Shown piece by piece: positions 15,501 through 16,277 of a stretch of 16,277 nt of DNA. Location of the stretch: the NCBI GenBank assembly GCA_964570935.1, contig CAZMZP010000049.1, forward strand, positions 1-16,277, in the 5' to 3' direction. Position 1 is the stretch's first letter; every line of letters begins with the position of its first letter. A program made the position numbers and the translations under genes. This DNA comes from JAFGJU01 sp964570935. GTDB taxonomy: Bacteria; Eisenbacteria; RBG-16-71-46; JAFGJU01. Under the pieces are notes generated by a model, which worked only from the letters and a program-made list of their open reading frames with translations, was not told the DNA's origin and made no database searches.

Positions 15501-15945
15501 ACAATTCGATCATCACGGGATAATCCTTCGCTGCGAAGGCCGCGAAGATGAGCGACTTGCCGTCCGGAGTCCAGTCGTTGAGGCCTTCTCCCGCCGGGTG
15601 ATGCGTCACCCTGAATGGCATCCCTCCGGCGACAGGGATGGTGTAGAGGTCCCTGTTTCCGTCGTAGTTGCCCACGAAGGCGATGGTCCCACCGTCAGGG
15701 CTGAACCGGGGGTAATACTCCATGCCCGCCGGGCTGGCAAGAGGCGCTGCCACGCCGCCTTCCCTGGGCACCAGCCAGACGTCGTTGGCGTACACGAACG
15801 CTATGTGCGTGGAGCTGACGTCCGGGAAACGGAGCATTCCCGCGTGCGGCTCGACCGCAGACGCGGGGGCCGCGCTCATTACGGCCGCAAGCGCGGCCAC
15901 GGCAACGACTACAGATACGAACACCTTGGATGTCAGTCTCAGCAT
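12523..15945 (-). CDS. secreted tricorn-type S41 protease
   Basis: 1140 residues from the ATG at 15945, preceded by GAGGAGG; an ATG at 15996 would only add a non-signal extension. A signal peptide (residues 1 to about 31, cleavage near APASA) shows export. Residues about 35-530 hold beta-propeller repeats of the TolB/WD40-like kind (FSPDGGTIAFVGNYDG, WSPDKKWIAYSSD, WSPDSKWLSFWDD). Residues about 555-615 are an extreme Lys/Asp/Glu linker. More propeller, a helical C1-like domain and a PDZ domain (about 800-870) follow, then the S41 core. The nucleophile is likely Ser1020 in GLAGSGGDMFP, with Glu1078 in WGVEGHGVEPD; the 58-residue spacing equals that of Thermoplasma tricorn (S965, E1023). His796 (SVGHAYYW) matches tricorn His746, but Gly replaces the preceding Ser745. 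It probably degrades extracytoplasmic peptides. No link with the hydrogenase operon is evident. Confidence 0.93.
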   Translation of the reverse strand: MLRLTSKVFVSVVVAVAALAAVMSAAPASAVEPHAGMLRFPDVSSTHIAFVYANDVWLVPREGGVAAPLASPAGMEYYPRFSPDGGTIAFVGNYDGNRDLYTIPVAGGMPFRVTHHPAGEGLNDWTPDGKSLIFAAFAAKDYPVMIELFTVPAGGGMPEKMPVPYGMSARVSPDGEWLAYTPYASETRTWKRYMGGMAGDIWLFNLNTHASKKITDWKGNDAQPMWHGERVYYISDDGSAHRLNVWVYDTKTGERRQVTRYSDYDVKFPSIGPGDNGQGEIVFQYGPELRLLDLKTEEARTVKVTIPGDTPKLRVQALDEGDFIQTGDISSTGKRAVFGARGDIWSVPVEKGTALNLTRTSGVAEREPMWSPDKKWIAYSSDATGEYNMYVRKSDGSGEERKLTNRSSGFISNITWSPDSKWLSFWDDSNTLFILNVEKAETRTIAHNESQWQQGLSWSSDSNWLAFVLQESLSQPGCIWLYNVEKNEKHKVTSGLFNASSPAFDREGKYFYYVSQMDFAGPMYEDVGSTWIYANTGRLCVVPLSADSLSPLAPKIDQEEWDEEKPGKGDKDADKEGDEGDKDSGKKSKDKKTAKESKDEEDKGKDKKKPEPVKIDLQGFEQRAVPLPADKGRFSSLCVNSDGKLLYMRYKLQGIESDEDEAPRGSIHILDLDDDKEKEKTVVSGVSGSAMSADGKKLLVVSDKTWAIIDTKADQKMDSPLATSGMRAEVDPREEWRQMFYEAWRLQRDYFYAPNMHGVDWNAVRKQYEPMLKDCASREDLSFVIGEMIGELSVGHAYYWGNDPDRGPNVSVGMLGCDFELHNGVYRVSRILEGGPWDADARGPLSQPGVKVKTGDYLLAVNGVPIDTEKDPWAAFLGLAGKTVTITVSDEPKLTDKARKVIVELLPNEQVLRFRAWIEKNRAYVDKKTDGKVGYIYVPDTSIPGQNELVRQFYGQLAKQGLIIDERWNQGGQVPSRFVELLNRPVTSYWARRDTRKVEPSPGDAHHGPKCMLINGLAGSGGDMFPYLFRKAGVGKLIGMRTWGGLVGISGNPELIDGGVVTVPRFAFFETDGTWGVEGHGVEPDIEVVDDPALMVNGGDPQLDAAIDYMLNEVAKHPFRMPPIPSYPDRSGMGLKEEDK

Positions 15946-16001
15946 GTTAGTCCTCCTCGAACGGTTGTGAGACTCCGGGTTGCAAGCCGAACACAATGCG
16001 C

Positions 16002-16018
16002 ACGTATGAGATATACGT
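16002..16018. promoter_or_regulatory. 17-bp palindrome upstream of the S41 protease gene
   Basis: ACGTAT-GAGAT-ATACGT, perfect 6-bp arms around a 5-base centre, 57 bases before the protease ATG. It is the right size for a dimeric regulator, but no clear -35/-10 pair is seen next to it. Confidence 0.35.
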
Positions 16019-16046
16019 CTGTTTCATGCCGTAGGGTTCACCCGAT

Positions 16047-16277
16047 TCAGCGAATAATGGTCTTCTCGGGGGGTCTTCGTTCGGGGACGATGGCGTGCGG
16101 TATCCTGCCCTCGTTCCAATCCCTGGAGACGTACAGGTTGCAGTAGCAGCTCCCGTAATCCTTCACGTCGGCCTCACGATAAGCGCAGGGGCAGATTATG
16201 TCCCTGTCGTCTTCGCGGTCGCCGGACGCGAGCCTGCACGGGCAGGACATGTAGCCGTAACGGGCCTTGTTCTTGAG
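16047..16277 (-). CDS. ferredoxin-thioredoxin reductase catalytic subunit, C-terminal part (runs off the window)
   Basis: 76 residues are visible, open to the window edge and ending at a TGA at 16047. The upstream codons LKNKARYGY continue the same frame before the internal Met at 16250, so the true start lies outside. Three cysteine pairs give the FTR-beta signature: CPC, CPC and CYC, in GYMSCPCRLASGDR, IICPCAYREADVKDYG and SCYCNLYVSRDW. The family uses a [4Fe-4S] cluster next to a redox-active disulfide to reduce thioredoxin with ferredoxin electrons. Spacing here is CPC-X14-CPC-X12-CYC, unlike the X16/X8 of the plant enzyme but in keeping with bacterial and archaeal homologues. The family is usually about 110 residues. 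No variable (alpha) subunit is in the window. It is a separate unit from the S41 protease gene, about 100 bases away. Confidence 0.88.
   Translation of the reverse strand, partial: LKNKARYGYMSCPCRLASGDREDDRDIICPCAYREADVKDYGSCYCNLYVSRDWNEGRIPHAIVPERRPPEKTIIR

Overview
The window is GC-rich, densely coded and almost entirely minus-strand. It holds a core energy-metabolism locus of an anaerobic, H2-using bacterium. The organism is Gram-negative-like: it has a lipoprotein RND adaptor with its inner-membrane pump, and a secreted tricorn-type protease. I cannot name the phylum. The mix of Mvh/Hdr hydrogenase, HydE, a ferredoxin-thioredoxin reductase and a giant secreted S41 protease would fit several uncultured bacterial phyla or anaerobic Gram-negatives better than a methanogen. 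No methanogenesis gene is visible.

Layout, left to right: the 5' end of an RND efflux pump gene (1-405, cut by the window edge) with its periplasmic adaptor upstream (435-1520); hydE, a radical-SAM maturase of [FeFe]-hydrogenase (1695-2798); a divergent plus-strand gene for a small secreted DUF1579-like protein (3058-3672); a group 3c-type [NiFe]-hydrogenase mvhD-mvhG-mvhA (6875 down to 3877); hdrC-hdrB-hdrA (12117 down to 7098); a 405-bp AT-richer regulatory region (12118-12522); a tricorn/S41 protease (12523-15945); and the 3' part of a ferredoxin-thioredoxin reductase catalytic subunit gene (16047-16277).

The central system is MvhADG-HdrABC. In methanogens this complex couples H2 oxidation to ferredoxin reduction and heterodisulfide reduction by flavin-based electron bifurcation. 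Here HdrA is a 1141-residue protein. A complete GltD/NfnB-like NAD(P)H oxidoreductase module of about 400 residues sits in the middle of the HdrA fold, so one polypeptide can in principle exchange electrons with MvhD (H2), NAD(P)H, ferredoxin and HdrBC (a disulfide-type acceptor). That is the most interesting part of the window. The natural HdrB acceptor in this organism is unknown.

Regulation: hdrCBA and mvhDGA look like two transcription units. A Rho-independent terminator follows hdrA, and a sigma70-like promoter for mvhDGA overlaps its T-tract. A near-identical 16-bp element (15 of 16 bases) lies in the 5' leaders of both hdrC and mvhD and nowhere else that I noticed, which suggests co-regulation of the two halves of the complex.
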